Below are positions 1 through 7,555 of a stretch of DNA of 38,444 bases, piece after piece. Positions within the stretch are counted from its first letter, which is position 1, and each line of letters opens with the position of its first letter. Below the pieces are notes generated by a model. The model saw only the letters and a program-made list of their open reading frames with translations. It was not told the DNA's origin and did no database searches. This stretch comes from a virus, in IMG/VR virus record IMGVR_UViG_3300048015_000215, positions 1 through 38,444 of that record; one strand, written 5' to 3'. The translations under genes were made by a program, and so were the position numbers.

Positions 1-50
1 CCAGCCACAGCTTCTTTTTCAACACAAAAATCTAAATCATGTATACTCAT
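1..50 (-). CDS. 5' end of a leftward gene, cut by the window edge
   Basis: On the minus strand an ATG at 50-48 opens a frame that runs off the left edge after 16 full codons (MSIHDLDFCVEKEAVA). A good ribosome binding site, GGAGGC, lies at 62-57 with a 6-nt gap, which is the main reason to believe it. The visible part is short and acidic and matches nothing I recognise. It lies downstream of, and in the same direction as, the repeat-protein gene, so it may belong to the same leftward accessory transcript. Confidence 0.5.
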   Translation of the reverse strand, partial: MSIHDLDFCVEKEAVA

Positions 51-162
51 TATATAGCCTCCAATTAATATCACTTATATACCGCTCATATAGCCCATTA
101 ACATACCAGTCATATTCAATGGGCCTTTGTTTAACTTGCCCGTGCCAGCTGCTGGGCGGGGG
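51..162. other. Short non-coding gap with an inverted repeat
   Basis: No gene is visible here. It holds an inverted repeat, GCCCATT at 93-99 and AATGGGC at 118-124 with an 18-nt loop. Neither strand has a convincing U-tract directly after the stem, so I do not call it a terminator. Its role is unknown. Confidence 0.3.
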
Positions 163-399
163 TTAGGTTGTCGGACGGGCCAGCATCGCCCCAACGCCTC
201 CCCAGTCGCTGTAAATCGGGAACCGCTTTAAATACGTGTAACTAAGATCCCACGCCCTAATTTGCGGGGCGTCCGTTGTTTTCCAGACAGCGCTTTCAGT
301 TTGACACATTTTATGAAGCGGATGACCCTTGGGCAATGCTTGGCATGGCTGTGTAATTATTGCCCAGCCAACTGCTTCGCATGCTGCCTCTGCTAATAA
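163..399 (-). pseudogene. Frameshifted third repeat of the neighbouring repeat protein
   Basis: Just past the stop of the repeat-protein gene, the minus strand stays open in another frame from about 399 to a TAA at 165-163. It has no ATG near its beginning. Its translation clearly resembles the C-terminal half of each repeat upstream: WAIITQP matches WVVISQP, HPLHKMC matches HPLNKIC, and VWKTTDAPQIRAW matches SWKTTEFPQIRPW. The part with the TVNKRT motif is missing. The frame differs by one base from the upstream gene. It therefore looks like a decayed or frameshifted third copy, although a programmed frameshift or a sequencing indel joining it to the upstream gene cannot be excluded. Confidence 0.65.
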
Positions 400-1028
400 C
401 TAGTGAATACCGGTAAATCTTCGTGTTGATCCACTCCCGGTACCCACGGTCTAATTTGAGGAAATTCAGTTGTTTTCCACGACGCCTCGTACCATTTGCA
501 CATGTAATTTAGTTGGCATCTGGCCCCAACTTTTTGGCGCGGCTGCGAAATAACTACCCACTTACCCGTGTCAGTTTGCATTTTTCCAATGCGTGTATAC
601 GCAGTGCTGCGATCAATAGTTCGTTTGTTTACAGTTAATATATTTCCATTCAGGAGGCCGTATTTTTTTGCCTCGCCCAAAGAAAAGTTATGTATATGCA
701 ATTGATATGGCTGTAACACGGGCCGTGTAACGTGGTCGTACCTTTCCAGCTCAATGTCTCGGGTTGAGGGAAAATCCGGTATTGTCCACTTAGCGTCGTA
801 GCCTTCGCATATTTTATTTAGTGGGTGGCTGTGCGGCATACGCATCCACAGTTGCTTAATGACGAATTCCGTCTCCGCCCCTGGGGGAGCTTTTTCTAGC
901 TCCCCATACACAAGGGCACGCTTCGCGGTTCGTTTGTTTACAGTCAATACATTATAGACTAATTTGCCGTAGTTCTCGGCTTCATTCAGGTATTCATCTT
1001 TAATATATAATTGATATGCTTTTAACAT
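393..1028 (-). CDS. Two-repeat protein of unknown function (TVNKRT repeats)
   Basis: This 211-residue protein is built of two diverged tandem units of about 100 residues. Unit 1 (about 4-100) and unit 2 (about 107-205) share AYQLYI/PYQLHI, a short EA..YG segment, the strongly conserved ILTVNKRT or VLTVNKRT motif, a WV/FVI strand, and a closing C-x(5)-W-x(3)-FP-x-x-R segment. A third, frame-disrupted copy follows. The ATG is preceded by AAGGAG with a 6-nt gap. The gene is divergent from the small terminase and separated from it by about 250 bp, typical of an accessory gene at a phage genome edge. The repeats look like a small beta-rich or DNA/RNA-binding fold, but that is a guess. I do not recognise the family. 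Confidence 0.8.
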   Translation of the reverse strand: MLKAYQLYIKDEYLNEAENYGKLVYNVLTVNKRTAKRALVYGELEKAPPGAETEFVIKQLWMRMPHSHPLNKICEGYDAKWTIPDFPSTRDIELERYDHVTRPVLQPYQLHIHNFSLGEAKKYGLLNGNILTVNKRTIDRSTAYTRIGKMQTDTGKWVVISQPRQKVGARCQLNYMCKWYEASWKTTEFPQIRPWVPGVDQHEDLPVFTSY

Positions 1029-1059
1029 ATTATTGTTCTCCTTATTATTAAGTAATTAA

Positions 1060-1093
1060 TTAGTTAGTTGTAGTTGTTAGTTAGTTGTAGTTG
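1060..1093. repeat. 17-bp tandem repeat, two copies
   Basis: Two perfect head-to-tail copies of TTAGTTAGTTGTAGTTG lie at 1060-1076 and 1077-1093, followed by a partial TTGGTTTGTT. They sit in the leader of the leftward repeat-protein gene, 30-65 bp before its start codon. They may be a regulator binding site or slippage-generated sequence. Confidence 0.7.
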
Positions 1094-1123
1094 GTTTGTT
1101 CGTTCCCCTCAGTTCATATTATT

Positions 1124-1152
1124 ATTATGGCACCAATCACTATATTATGCAA
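1124..1152 (-). promoter_or_regulatory. Candidate promoter of the leftward repeat-protein gene
   Basis: On the minus strand TTGCAT (1152-1147) and CATAAT (1129-1124) are separated by exactly 17 bp, a sigma70-like arrangement with a good -10 and a poor -35. It would give a leader of about 90 nt containing the 17-bp tandem repeats. It lies in the divergent gap opposite the terminase transcript. Confidence 0.35.
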
Positions 1153-1215
1153 CTGTTTATTTTCCAGTTGGTTACATTTCTTAATGACATATTTTTTAAA
1201 GCCACTTTACAAAAT

Positions 1216-1245
1216 ATAGTTATTAATAAATAATTAACGTATAAT
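1216..1245 (+). promoter_or_regulatory. Candidate promoter before the small terminase
   Basis: A perfect -10 TATAAT at 1240-1245 lies in a very AT-rich stretch. The -35 is poor (AT-rich, around 1216-1222). Transcription would begin near 1252, which places the upstream ATG at 1250 outside the transcript and supports the start at 1286 for the small terminase. Confidence 0.35.
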
Positions 1246-1285
1246 TTATATGCTTAATTTAAATATTTATGGAGTTGTGACGATT

Positions 1286-1795
1286 ATGGTCGATCGCATG
1301 CGTTATGCTGATAATTTAACCGACGTTTATAAGCGCAAACGCGCTCACGGTAAGCCTTCCAGCTACCGGCCCGAGTATGCGCATCAGGTGTTCAAGTGGT
1401 TGGCGTCGGGCCACTCGCTAGATTCGTTCTGCGCACAGATCATGGTGTCGGGGGACACCATATACCGTTGGAAAAAGCAGCATGAAGACTTTGGCGAGGC
1501 CATTGACCTTGGCCGGCGCGGGTTGCAGGCGTACATCGAAGAGCTGATCCACGAATCCGCGAACCAATCGGCCGATGGCCACACTGATAACGGGGTTCCG
1601 ACTTTTTCGAAAAAGTATATACCTCGTATGATCGAGTTACTTGCAAAAAACCAACTTAAGTGGGAAGGCACTGAAGCCACCGTCACGCAAACCAATACCA
1701 CTGTAGGCGATGGCGGCTTAACCGCTGAAGTATTTGTCATCGCGGACAAGACGGCCCTACCTCCGGTTCAAGGCGCTGACGACGACAGTGATTAA
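1286..1795 (+). CDS. terS: Terminase small subunit
   Basis: This 169-residue protein is the probable DNA-recognition subunit of the packaging motor, which selects the packaging start and presents DNA to the large subunit. A helix-turn-helix is visible at about 46-75 (GHSLDSFCAQIMVSGDTIYRW), followed by a helical centre and an acidic, disordered tail ending in DDDSD, the usual order for small terminases. The start at 1286 is preferred over the in-frame ATG at 1250 because GGAG (1271-1274) lies 11 nt before it and the likely transcription start is near 1252. It directly precedes a small gene and the large terminase. The gene is visibly more GC-rich than most of the genome. Confidence 0.8.
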   Translation: MVDRMRYADNLTDVYKRKRAHGKPSSYRPEYAHQVFKWLASGHSLDSFCAQIMVSGDTIYRWKKQHEDFGEAIDLGRRGLQAYIEELIHESANQSADGHTDNGVPTFSKKYIPRMIELLAKNQLKWEGTEATVTQTNTTVGDGGLTAEVFVIADKTALPPVQGADDDSD

Positions 1796-1997
1796 GCTTG
1801 AGGTGCTGGCCAGCCGGTCTGAATTTGTTCGTTGCGGTATCACATATTACCGCCTGACCTCGCTTGTGCCGTACATCACGGTTATTACACAGTGTAAACA
1901 GCTAACTGATCAGCTGCTGTGGGACGTCCTTACAGGCTATTTTAGTTGCCACTACGATAATTATGAGCTGAGCGTCGAGTATTATTCGTATGCCTAA
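1788..1997 (+). CDS. Small linker protein between the terminase genes
   Basis: A 69-residue frame starts with GTG at 1788, overlapping the last codons of the small terminase, and ends by overlapping the start of the large terminase by 8 nt. Overlap at both ends suggests translational coupling within the packaging operon. The product is rich in Tyr, Val and Leu, has no clear membrane segment, and has no recognisable domain. An ATG further upstream at 1734 is possible but would lie deep inside the small terminase and has no better ribosome site. Whether it assists packaging is unknown. Confidence 0.55.
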   Translation: MIKLEVLASRSEFVRCGITYYRLTSLVPYITVITQCKQLTDQLLWDVLTGYFSCHYDNYELSVEYYSYA

Positions 1998-3324
1998 ACT
2001 AAGATTCGTACTCCCCGAAAAGCACTACAATATTGTTATGCACAGTGCACAAAACAAGGTGGTCAATGCTGGCCGCCGCTTCGGAAAGACGGAGCTGCTG
2101 CTGTTCGCAATATATAAACACCTGCACAACCGCTACTATTCCCGGTTAGACGGGCATGAGATGCGGCTGTCCATCGGATACTACGCCCCGACTTATTCGC
2201 AAGCTGAGGAGATCTTCTGGGACAGGCTATGTGAGCGTTTTAAGCCTATTCAAGCCAAAAAACCAGACAACGACAAGCTTGTCTTTTTTTTCAAGCCCAT
2301 GATTGGCCGCCAGTACGCATCGCGCATTCGCTTGTTTGGAACGGACATGAAGCCCGACCGGCTTCGCGGTAATTACAAGACCCTTGCCATTACTGATGAG
2401 CGCGCGTTTTTCAAACCCAACGTATTCAATGCAGCTATCTCGCCCCAGCTCGGAGACGCCAATGGCGAGCAAATCCACGTGTCCACTCCCAACGGGCACG
2501 AGGAATTTTATGAAGAGTATCAGTATTACAAGGCCAAAGAAACGGAAGGCGATTCGCGATATAAGGTGTGGACCTATAAGTCCGTTGATGGCGGATACAT
2601 CGACGAAACGTTCGTCAATAATGAACGGGACCGCATGGATGAATTAATGTGGCGGCAAGAGTATCAGGCCGAGTTCATCCTCAGCTCGTCCGCCATTTAC
2701 TACAATTTCAATCCAGATATCCACATCACCGAATTCGATTACCAGCCCGACCTCACTATACATTGGGGTTGGGATTTCAACATCGTACCATCCGTACATT
2801 CCGTGCTGTGTCACCAGTACAATAACCGCCTTTACGCTTTCGACGAGATCTGCGTCGGCGACACGCCTACGACCGTGGTCCGATTCATGGAGAAGTATCC
2901 TCCGGTTCAGGGCCAGCGCATCATTTTGTACGGAGACTACAACGGAACGTTCGCCACGTCTGGTTTTAGCGATTACGCAATCATTGAGAATATGCTTCAA
3001 GCGCACGGTTACAACGTTGTTCGTAAGGTGCAGGTCAATCCGTTTGAGCGCGACAGAACCAACAACATCAATTATTTGCTGCTGGACGCCAACAAAAACG
3101 TGCGTCTGCTAATTGACCCCCGCTGCAAAAAGCTGATAAAGGATTTAAAACTTTTAAAAAACAAAAATGGAAAAATCGACAAAACGAGCGATCCATACTT
3201 GTCTCACGCTTCTGATGCACTTGGATATATGGCGTATATGCTGTTCCCGCCTAAATTTCCAACGCGCACTAGTATAATTAAACAAGCTACTATACAATAT
3301 GATAATAAAGGCTGGTGGCGCTAA
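1990..3324 (+). CDS. terL: Terminase large subunit (ATPase-nuclease)
   Basis: This 444-residue protein is the packaging motor, which pumps DNA into the prohead through the portal and cuts the concatemer. The ATPase half shows a Walker A site AGRRFGKT (27-34) and Walker B with catalytic Glu, LAITDE (132-137). The RNase H-like nuclease half shows its acidic residues at D262 (WGWDFN), D316 (YGDYNG) and D409 (SHASDALGY). All key residues are present and the length is typical. The ATG overlaps the preceding small gene. As in the small terminase, the 5' two thirds are richer in GC than most other genes here, suggesting a module with a different history. Confidence 0.95.
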   Translation: MPKLRFVLPEKHYNIVMHSAQNKVVNAGRRFGKTELLLFAIYKHLHNRYYSRLDGHEMRLSIGYYAPTYSQAEEIFWDRLCERFKPIQAKKPDNDKLVFFFKPMIGRQYASRIRLFGTDMKPDRLRGNYKTLAITDERAFFKPNVFNAAISPQLGDANGEQIHVSTPNGHEEFYEEYQYYKAKETEGDSRYKVWTYKSVDGGYIDETFVNNERDRMDELMWRQEYQAEFILSSSAIYYNFNPDIHITEFDYQPDLTIHWGWDFNIVPSVHSVLCHQYNNRLYAFDEICVGDTPTTVVRFMEKYPPVQGQRIILYGDYNGTFATSGFSDYAIIENMLQAHGYNVVRKVQVNPFERDRTNNINYLLLDANKNVRLLIDPRCKKLIKDLKLLKNKNGKIDKTSDPYLSHASDALGYMAYMLFPPKFPTRTSIIKQATIQYDNKGWWR

Positions 3325-3336
3325 AAGGACTTTAAA

Positions 3337-3549
3337 ATGAATAAGAAGCCTGTAAATTTTAAGAAAAATCAGCAGTATCAACTGCCTCCCAATAAGCAAA
3401 AAACCTTTGACTTGAAAGATCCCGCATTTAATGGCATTTTTGATTCATATCCCGTGCCACAAAACGACGAAGAATTAAATAATGTGCTAAAAGAAAAACT
3501 GAACGACTTCAATAATACTGGCGTTGAAACCACTGGCGGTAATGCTTAA
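3337..3549 (+). CDS. Small hydrophilic protein before the portal
   Basis: A 70-residue protein follows the large terminase after 12 nt, with AAAGGA as ribosome binding site. It is polar, rich in Lys, Asn and Gln at the N-terminus and acidic towards the C-terminus, and looks mostly disordered with a possible helix at about 47-60 (ELNNVLKEKLNDF). Its stop overlaps the ATG of the next micro-gene (TAATG). I do not recognise it. Position between terminase and portal suggests a small head-assembly or packaging accessory protein. Confidence 0.75.
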   Translation: MNKKPVNFKKNQQYQLPPNKQKTFDLKDPAFNGIFDSYPVPQNDEELNNVLKEKLNDFNNTGVETTGGNA

Positions 3550-3632
3550 TGAGTTTGTTTGCCCTTTATCTCTGCTTTATGATCTCAACCATCACCTGTA
3601 TGGTGCTGATTGGAGGCCTTTTGCATGACTAA
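3549..3632 (+). CDS. 27-residue single-pass membrane peptide
   Basis: An ATG overlapping the previous stop (TAATG at 3547-3551) opens a 27-residue frame. The peptide begins MSLFALYLCFMISTITCMVL and is almost wholly hydrophobic up to a Gly-Gly, then ends LLHD. It would span the membrane once. Its 3' end overlaps the portal start (3625) by 8 nt and contains the portal's GGAGG site. The overlaps at both ends imply it is translated as part of the operon, or that its translation simply couples the portal gene to upstream. No homologue is known to me. Confidence 0.5.
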   Translation: MSLFALYLCFMISTITCMVLIGGLLHD

Positions 3633-5571
3633 AAAGCTTACAGAGCAACAACAGCACGAATTAGTCACCTACCTTGTTAAACGCCACAAAGCCTTTAAGC
3701 AGATTAATGCTAACCTTTACGATGATTGGAAAGGCATTGACGATGCTTTTCTCGCGCCACAGAACCACGCCTCCACTTCCCGGTTCGCGGGGCTCGTCCC
3801 TTTCATTAAAGAATCCCATCAAACACTGATCAGCCATTTTTGGGCCCGCACACTGCAAAGTCAGGGTGTCTTTTTTGACGTACAAGGCCAAGATGAGCAA
3901 GCCGAAAAGTTCGCACAAATTCACAAACACAACATCTGGAACATTCTATATAAGGACGGCGTCCCAAACAAATTAGATACTTGTTTGTTTGAACACGGCA
4001 TTAAAAAAGGCTTTGCGGTTGCTCGAATTAAGTATAAAAAAGTCGTTAAAGAAATGGCCCTGCCGACCAAGTACGTTAATCTGGTTCAAAATCCTGTTTC
4101 CACTAAGGATATTAAATCGGGGATAACGCAAATTAGTCAAACCATCTGGGATGGAGCCTCGCTCGAAATTTTAGACCCCTTCCACTTCACTTATGATCCA
4201 TCTGAAGAGTGGGACAATGGTTTCAAGTGTTACGAGTCCTGGCGGTTTAAATCTGATTTAAAGGGTAACAAACTTTTTGACAAAAATAAGTTGGAGTTAT
4301 GTCATCCAGACGACTCTGACATTGCACATGATGACAACAAGCCTGCCGACTATAACCGCGCCACGCGCCAGAACAAAATCAACATCAAAGAATTCTACGG
4401 TAATTTTATGGTTGGCGACGAATTACTTGAAAATTATTATGTTGTTATAGGATCTGATGATGTTTTATTGTGTTGCGAGCCTAATCCCATTTATATTAAC
4501 CCATTTGTTAAGTGGGAGTACAATTACTCAAAAATTGGAATGGGTGTTTCTCCACTACAGCACGCGCTTGATCTTTCTAACGCAGCTTCTAATCTAATGA
4601 ACAGCGGTGTTGAATCCGCTAAACTCGCTATTAATCCACCGCTTATTGGACCTAAAGGTGCTTTCCCCAACAACAAAAAATATTATTTAGAAGAGGGTCA
4701 GGTTATCGAATACGAACCCAACCCGATGGCCCCCCACCCTCCGGCTCCGCTGCAAATTAATCCGCAGGCTCCTTTACCATACCTGCAGTGGCTGGAAACT
4801 CAGACAGAATTTGTGACAGGAGCAACACGCCAACTGAGCGGTCAAGTTACAACCAGCGACAAAGATCAGACAGCGACAGAATTTCAAGGCCTTCAGGTCG
4901 TCGGAAACCTTATTCTTGACAGAGTGGTTGACCTATTTAATCACGGATTCAAATTGCCAATTATTGAAAAAATGGTTCAGGTACAAGCTATCTTTAATCC
5001 GATGGAACGACAAATTCCAGTTGTGGGAACTAACGGAACGTCCAACATCGAACAGGTAGACGCACAAAGCTATTTTGCAAATTACGCTTACACAATAATT
5101 GATAGTAAATCGGAGCAAGAGCGCAAAGGCCAAATTCAACAAAAAGCACAATTCCTTCAAATGCTGATGCAAGACCCCGAGCTATCACAACGGCTGAAAA
5201 AAATTGATATTGCATCTGCACTGCTTCAAGACTTTGGTTATGGAGACGCGGGCGAATATTTTTACAATGACGAAGATTTTATAGCTGAAAACGCAAAAAA
5301 ATTAATGGAACAGTCCATTATTCAAACTTTAGCACAACAACTGGCACAACAAACTATGCAAAATCCTCAATTAATGCAACAAATAATGCAAGGAGCACAA
5401 TTAAATGGTACCCCGATCAATGTCCCAGGACGAGCTGAAGGAGGGCCTCCGCCAATGGGCCAAGACCCTTTTGGGCGCGCAGTTCAAACAGCATCTGGTC
5501 AACCTCAAAGCCAGCCGCCAATTCCTGGACCCAGTGCAGGTCCTTTCATGCCCCCACAAAACAGCCAATGA
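3625..5571 (+). CDS. Portal protein
   Basis: This 648-residue protein should form the dodecameric ring at one capsid vertex through which DNA enters and leaves and on which the short tail is built. It lies directly behind the large terminase and before scaffold and capsid genes, and its size fits podovirus portals. Visible are a helical, charged N-terminus, a mixed central region, a segment with PxxxPPAPLQINPQAPLPYL at about 370-390, and a Gln/Met-rich helical barrel-like C-terminus (about 560-600) ending in a Pro/Gln-rich tail. The ATG at 3625 is chosen because GGAGG (3612-3616) lies 8 nt before it. The last 167 nt are also read in another frame by the next gene. Confidence 0.85.
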   Translation: MTKKLTEQQQHELVTYLVKRHKAFKQINANLYDDWKGIDDAFLAPQNHASTSRFAGLVPFIKESHQTLISHFWARTLQSQGVFFDVQGQDEQAEKFAQIHKHNIWNILYKDGVPNKLDTCLFEHGIKKGFAVARIKYKKVVKEMALPTKYVNLVQNPVSTKDIKSGITQISQTIWDGASLEILDPFHFTYDPSEEWDNGFKCYESWRFKSDLKGNKLFDKNKLELCHPDDSDIAHDDNKPADYNRATRQNKINIKEFYGNFMVGDELLENYYVVIGSDDVLLCCEPNPIYINPFVKWEYNYSKIGMGVSPLQHALDLSNAASNLMNSGVESAKLAINPPLIGPKGAFPNNKKYYLEEGQVIEYEPNPMAPHPPAPLQINPQAPLPYLQWLETQTEFVTGATRQLSGQVTTSDKDQTATEFQGLQVVGNLILDRVVDLFNHGFKLPIIEKMVQVQAIFNPMERQIPVVGTNGTSNIEQVDAQSYFANYAYTIIDSKSEQERKGQIQQKAQFLQMLMQDPELSQRLKKIDIASALLQDFGYGDAGEYFYNDEDFIAENAKKLMEQSIIQTLAQQLAQQTMQNPQLMQQIMQGAQLNGTPINVPGRAEGGPPPMGQDPFGRAVQTASGQPQSQPPIPGPSAGPFMPPQNSQ

Positions 5572-5659
5572 CATTATTCTTTTAAATAATGTTATACTGG
5601 AATATCATAAGGCAATTACTGACATCCTCAATTTACTTGGAGAAACAACCAATGAGTAA
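5405..5659 (+). CDS. Overlapping gene in the portal 3' end, unknown function
   Basis: An 84-residue frame begins inside the portal gene in a different frame, with AGGAG (5391-5395) 9 nt before its ATG, and runs 88 nt past the portal stop. No other gene fills that tail. Its stop overlaps the next ATG (ATGAGTAA). The product is compact and looks like a folded helical protein: charged and amphipathic at 7-35 (DELKEGLRQWAKTLLG), with a second helix at about 60-80 (NNVILEYHKAITDILNLL). The DNA under it encodes the low-complexity Gln/Pro tail of the portal, which suggests that the portal tail sequence is shaped by this gene. Function is not known. Confidence 0.7.
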   Translation: MVPRSMSQDELKEGLRQWAKTLLGAQFKQHLVNLKASRQFLDPVQVLSCPHKTANDIILLNNVILEYHKAITDILNLLGETTNE

Positions 5660-5930
5660 CGAGCAAAACACCCACAATCATTTATATGACCTTCTTTCCA
5701 TTTTGAAAAAAGAAGGGGAAGCTGCTTATCACGCTCTTTTGCCCTCTTTAATTCATCAAGCCAAAACCGCTCTACACGAAGTGTTGTCTACCGTTGTTAC
5801 TCCTCAGGTTGTAACCGAAAAAGTAACCGCGGCAACCGGGAGCCCGATTGCGGGTGCCGTTGCCGGTGAAGTAGCTAACCTTGTTGAAGCGGAAGTGGAG
5901 AAACACCTAAATGACAACCAACAACAATAA
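5652..5930 (+). CDS. Small helical protein downstream of the portal
   Basis: A 92-residue protein starts at an ATG with GGAGA 8 nt upstream and overlaps both neighbours by a few bases (8 nt at the front, 20 nt at the back). The N-terminal half is amphipathic helix, the middle (about 58-77, TAATGSPIAGAVAGEVANLV) is small-residue-rich and could be a weak membrane or packing segment, and the end is acidic. I do not recognise it. Its place between portal and scaffold suggests a head-assembly role. Confidence 0.7.
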   Translation: MSNEQNTHNHLYDLLSILKKEGEAAYHALLPSLIHQAKTALHEVLSTVVTPQVVTEKVTAATGSPIAGAVAGEVANLVEAEVEKHLNDNQQQ

Positions 5931-6489
5931 TGAACTCGCAAACCGGGTGCTGAGCCAAGAAGAACAAGATCAAATCAATCAGCAGATGGCCTTGGATTTG
6001 ACGACTCGCCCGATGGAAACACTTTCCCGGTTAGGGGCGATTCAAGAACAAAACATTATCCAACGAATGGCCCCCAACGCAATTGCAACAGCTCAACTCT
6101 TAGTTCGATCTAACCCGGAATGGAACGCAATCTACTCAAATGAAGCCGTTAAAACCAACATCGACGAGTGGATTACGGGCCACGCCAAAACACACGGAAC
6201 CGTTGATCCTGCACAACTGGCCGACATGATGGACAAACTGTCCAAAATGTTAAACGGTTTTGCTGGAAAATCAACAAACACTTTTCCGGTTGAAGTAAGT
6301 AAGACAGGAACTGTCGTAAATAATGCCGATCACGATCCTAACGATCCTATCGCTGTATGGGATTATTATAATGGGCTTGTTAAAACAAACCCAGCAGAGT
6401 TTAGGCGTTGGGAAGCGTCACCCGAATCGCGCAAAATTAAAGAGGCCGCCTTAAAACTTTATAAAGAGCGCGGAATTAAAATAAACTAA
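5911..6489 (+). CDS. Probable scaffolding protein
   Basis: This 192-residue protein sits between portal and major capsid protein, the usual place of the scaffold that shapes the prohead and then leaves. It is rich in Gln, Asn, Glu and Lys, mostly helical by eye, with no Cys and a basic C-terminal helix (KIKEAALKLYKERGIKIN). A basic helix at the C-terminus is what P22-like scaffolds use to bind coat protein. The identification rests on position and composition rather than a motif. A terminator follows at once, so the scaffold ends this transcript while the capsid gene has its own promoter. Confidence 0.55.
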   Translation: MTTNNNNELANRVLSQEEQDQINQQMALDLTTRPMETLSRLGAIQEQNIIQRMAPNAIATAQLLVRSNPEWNAIYSNEAVKTNIDEWITGHAKTHGTVDPAQLADMMDKLSKMLNGFAGKSTNTFPVEVSKTGTVVNNADHDPNDPIAVWDYYNGLVKTNPAEFRRWEASPESRKIKEAALKLYKERGIKIN

Positions 6490-6520
6490 CCCACTTCCTT
6501 CTTTCTCCTTATTTTCGTTA

Positions 6521-6548
6521 GCCTTGGCAATTAGCCAGGGCTTTTTTA
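6521..6548 (+). terminator. Intrinsic terminator after the scaffold gene
   Basis: GCCTTGGC (6521-6528) pairs with GCCAGGGC (6534-6541) with one G-T wobble and a 5-nt loop, followed by TTTTTT. It separates the packaging/portal/scaffold transcript from the capsid gene. Confidence 0.8.
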
Positions 6549-6573
6549 TTAACACAATCTTAATAATTTATTA

Positions 6574-6601
6574 TTACAAAACTTAGTAAAGCCGCTATAA
6601 T
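6574..6601 (+). promoter_or_regulatory. Sigma70-like promoter of the capsid operon
   Basis: TTACAA (6574-6579) and a perfect TATAAT (6596-6601) are separated by 16 bp. It lies just behind a terminator and 37 bp before the capsid ATG. Host RNA polymerase would start near 6608. This gives the major capsid protein, needed in hundreds of copies, its own strong start. Confidence 0.7.
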
Positions 6602-6637
6602 AAGTATAGTTACTATAGTGACGGAGACTTATTAATC

Positions 6638-7525
6638 ATGGCTTTTACTAGAGGCGAGGCCAATTTCGCAGCCCACGGTTTTATTCCAGTTAAGTTCAGC
6701 CCCAAAGTGCTGGCTATTCTCGACAAAAAAACTGCTGCAGTTGAATGCGTAAACAGAGACTGGGAAGGCGAAATTTCCGATTCTGGAGATATCGTTCGAA
6801 TTCGCTCCATCTCCCCGGTTCCCGTGTCATCGTACACTGTTGATTCGTCAATCACCTATTCAACCCTGTCTGAGCTTTACACTGACTTGGTTATTGACCA
6901 ACAAATTTATGGTGCTTACAAAGTCGATTACGTAGATGCGACTCAAACTGACCTCGATGTTATGGAAATGGGCGCAGAGCGGGTAGAAGTGTCAATCCGT
7001 AACAACGTTGACACCAATCTTACCGCTAAAATGGTTGCCGGTGTTTCAATGCAAACAACTATGGGCGCTCCGTCTTCTGGTTCTGTTATTAAATTAACCG
7101 CTCCTGACATTGCAGATGCGTACACCGATCAATATCAACTGCTGCAAGAATCCAACGCCACATTCTTAACAGGTGAAATGCCTTTCACCATTGTCACCCC
7201 CGCGGTTTACGCCCTGATGAAAAAATCAAAGCTGTTGAACATCGGCGTAACTTCCTACAATGGCGAGCCAATTGATGAGTTTCAAGGCTTCCAGGTTAAA
7301 GTTTCTACCAACACCGTTCTTAATGCGGCTAGCGGTGGAAATGATGACTATGTTGCAATTATTTCTGGCTATAAATTTGCAACTACCTTTGCTTTGCAGA
7401 TTAATGCAGAAGAAATGATCGAACCGCTGCAAACTTATTTTGCCAAAGGGCGCCGCTTCCTGGTTGTGTGGGGTGCTTTGGTTACTCACCCTACTGGACT
7501 AGGAAAAATGATTGTGAAAGTGTAA
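6638..7525 (+). CDS. Major capsid protein
   Basis: A 295-residue protein is the likely coat protein of the icosahedral head. It has the right place (after the scaffold, before adaptor genes), its own terminator-promoter pair, and a sequence typical of an HK97-fold coat: an N-terminal arm (FTRGEANFAAHGFIPVKFSP), a central beta-rich segment, a P-domain-like middle (DAYTDQYQLLQESNATF, then PFTIVTPAVYALMKK) and an A-domain-like end with FQGFQVKVSTN and the final GALVTHPTGLGKMIVKV. GGAG lies 11 nt before the ATG. No protease gene is visible, and no obvious cleavage site. Confidence 0.8.
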   Translation: MAFTRGEANFAAHGFIPVKFSPKVLAILDKKTAAVECVNRDWEGEISDSGDIVRIRSISPVPVSSYTVDSSITYSTLSELYTDLVIDQQIYGAYKVDYVDATQTDLDVMEMGAERVEVSIRNNVDTNLTAKMVAGVSMQTTMGAPSSGSVIKLTAPDIADAYTDQYQLLQESNATFLTGEMPFTIVTPAVYALMKKSKLLNIGVTSYNGEPIDEFQGFQVKVSTNTVLNAASGGNDDYVAIISGYKFATTFALQINAEEMIEPLQTYFAKGRRFLVVWGALVTHPTGLGKMIVKV

Positions 7526-7555
7526 AATAATTATTAAGTAATAGGATATTATTTT

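Noticed and set aside
1250-1285. Longer small-terminase start at ATG 1250
   Set aside because: It lies next to a TATAAT and would be at or before the transcription start; it has no ribosome site, unlike ATG 1286.
1384-1749. 121-residue antisense frame in the small terminase
   Set aside because: It lies wholly inside a better-supported gene, with no ribosome site and no neighbours in its direction.
3610-3624. Portal start at ATG 3610
   Set aside because: This ATG is within the GGAGG ribosome site of ATG 3625 and has no site of its own.
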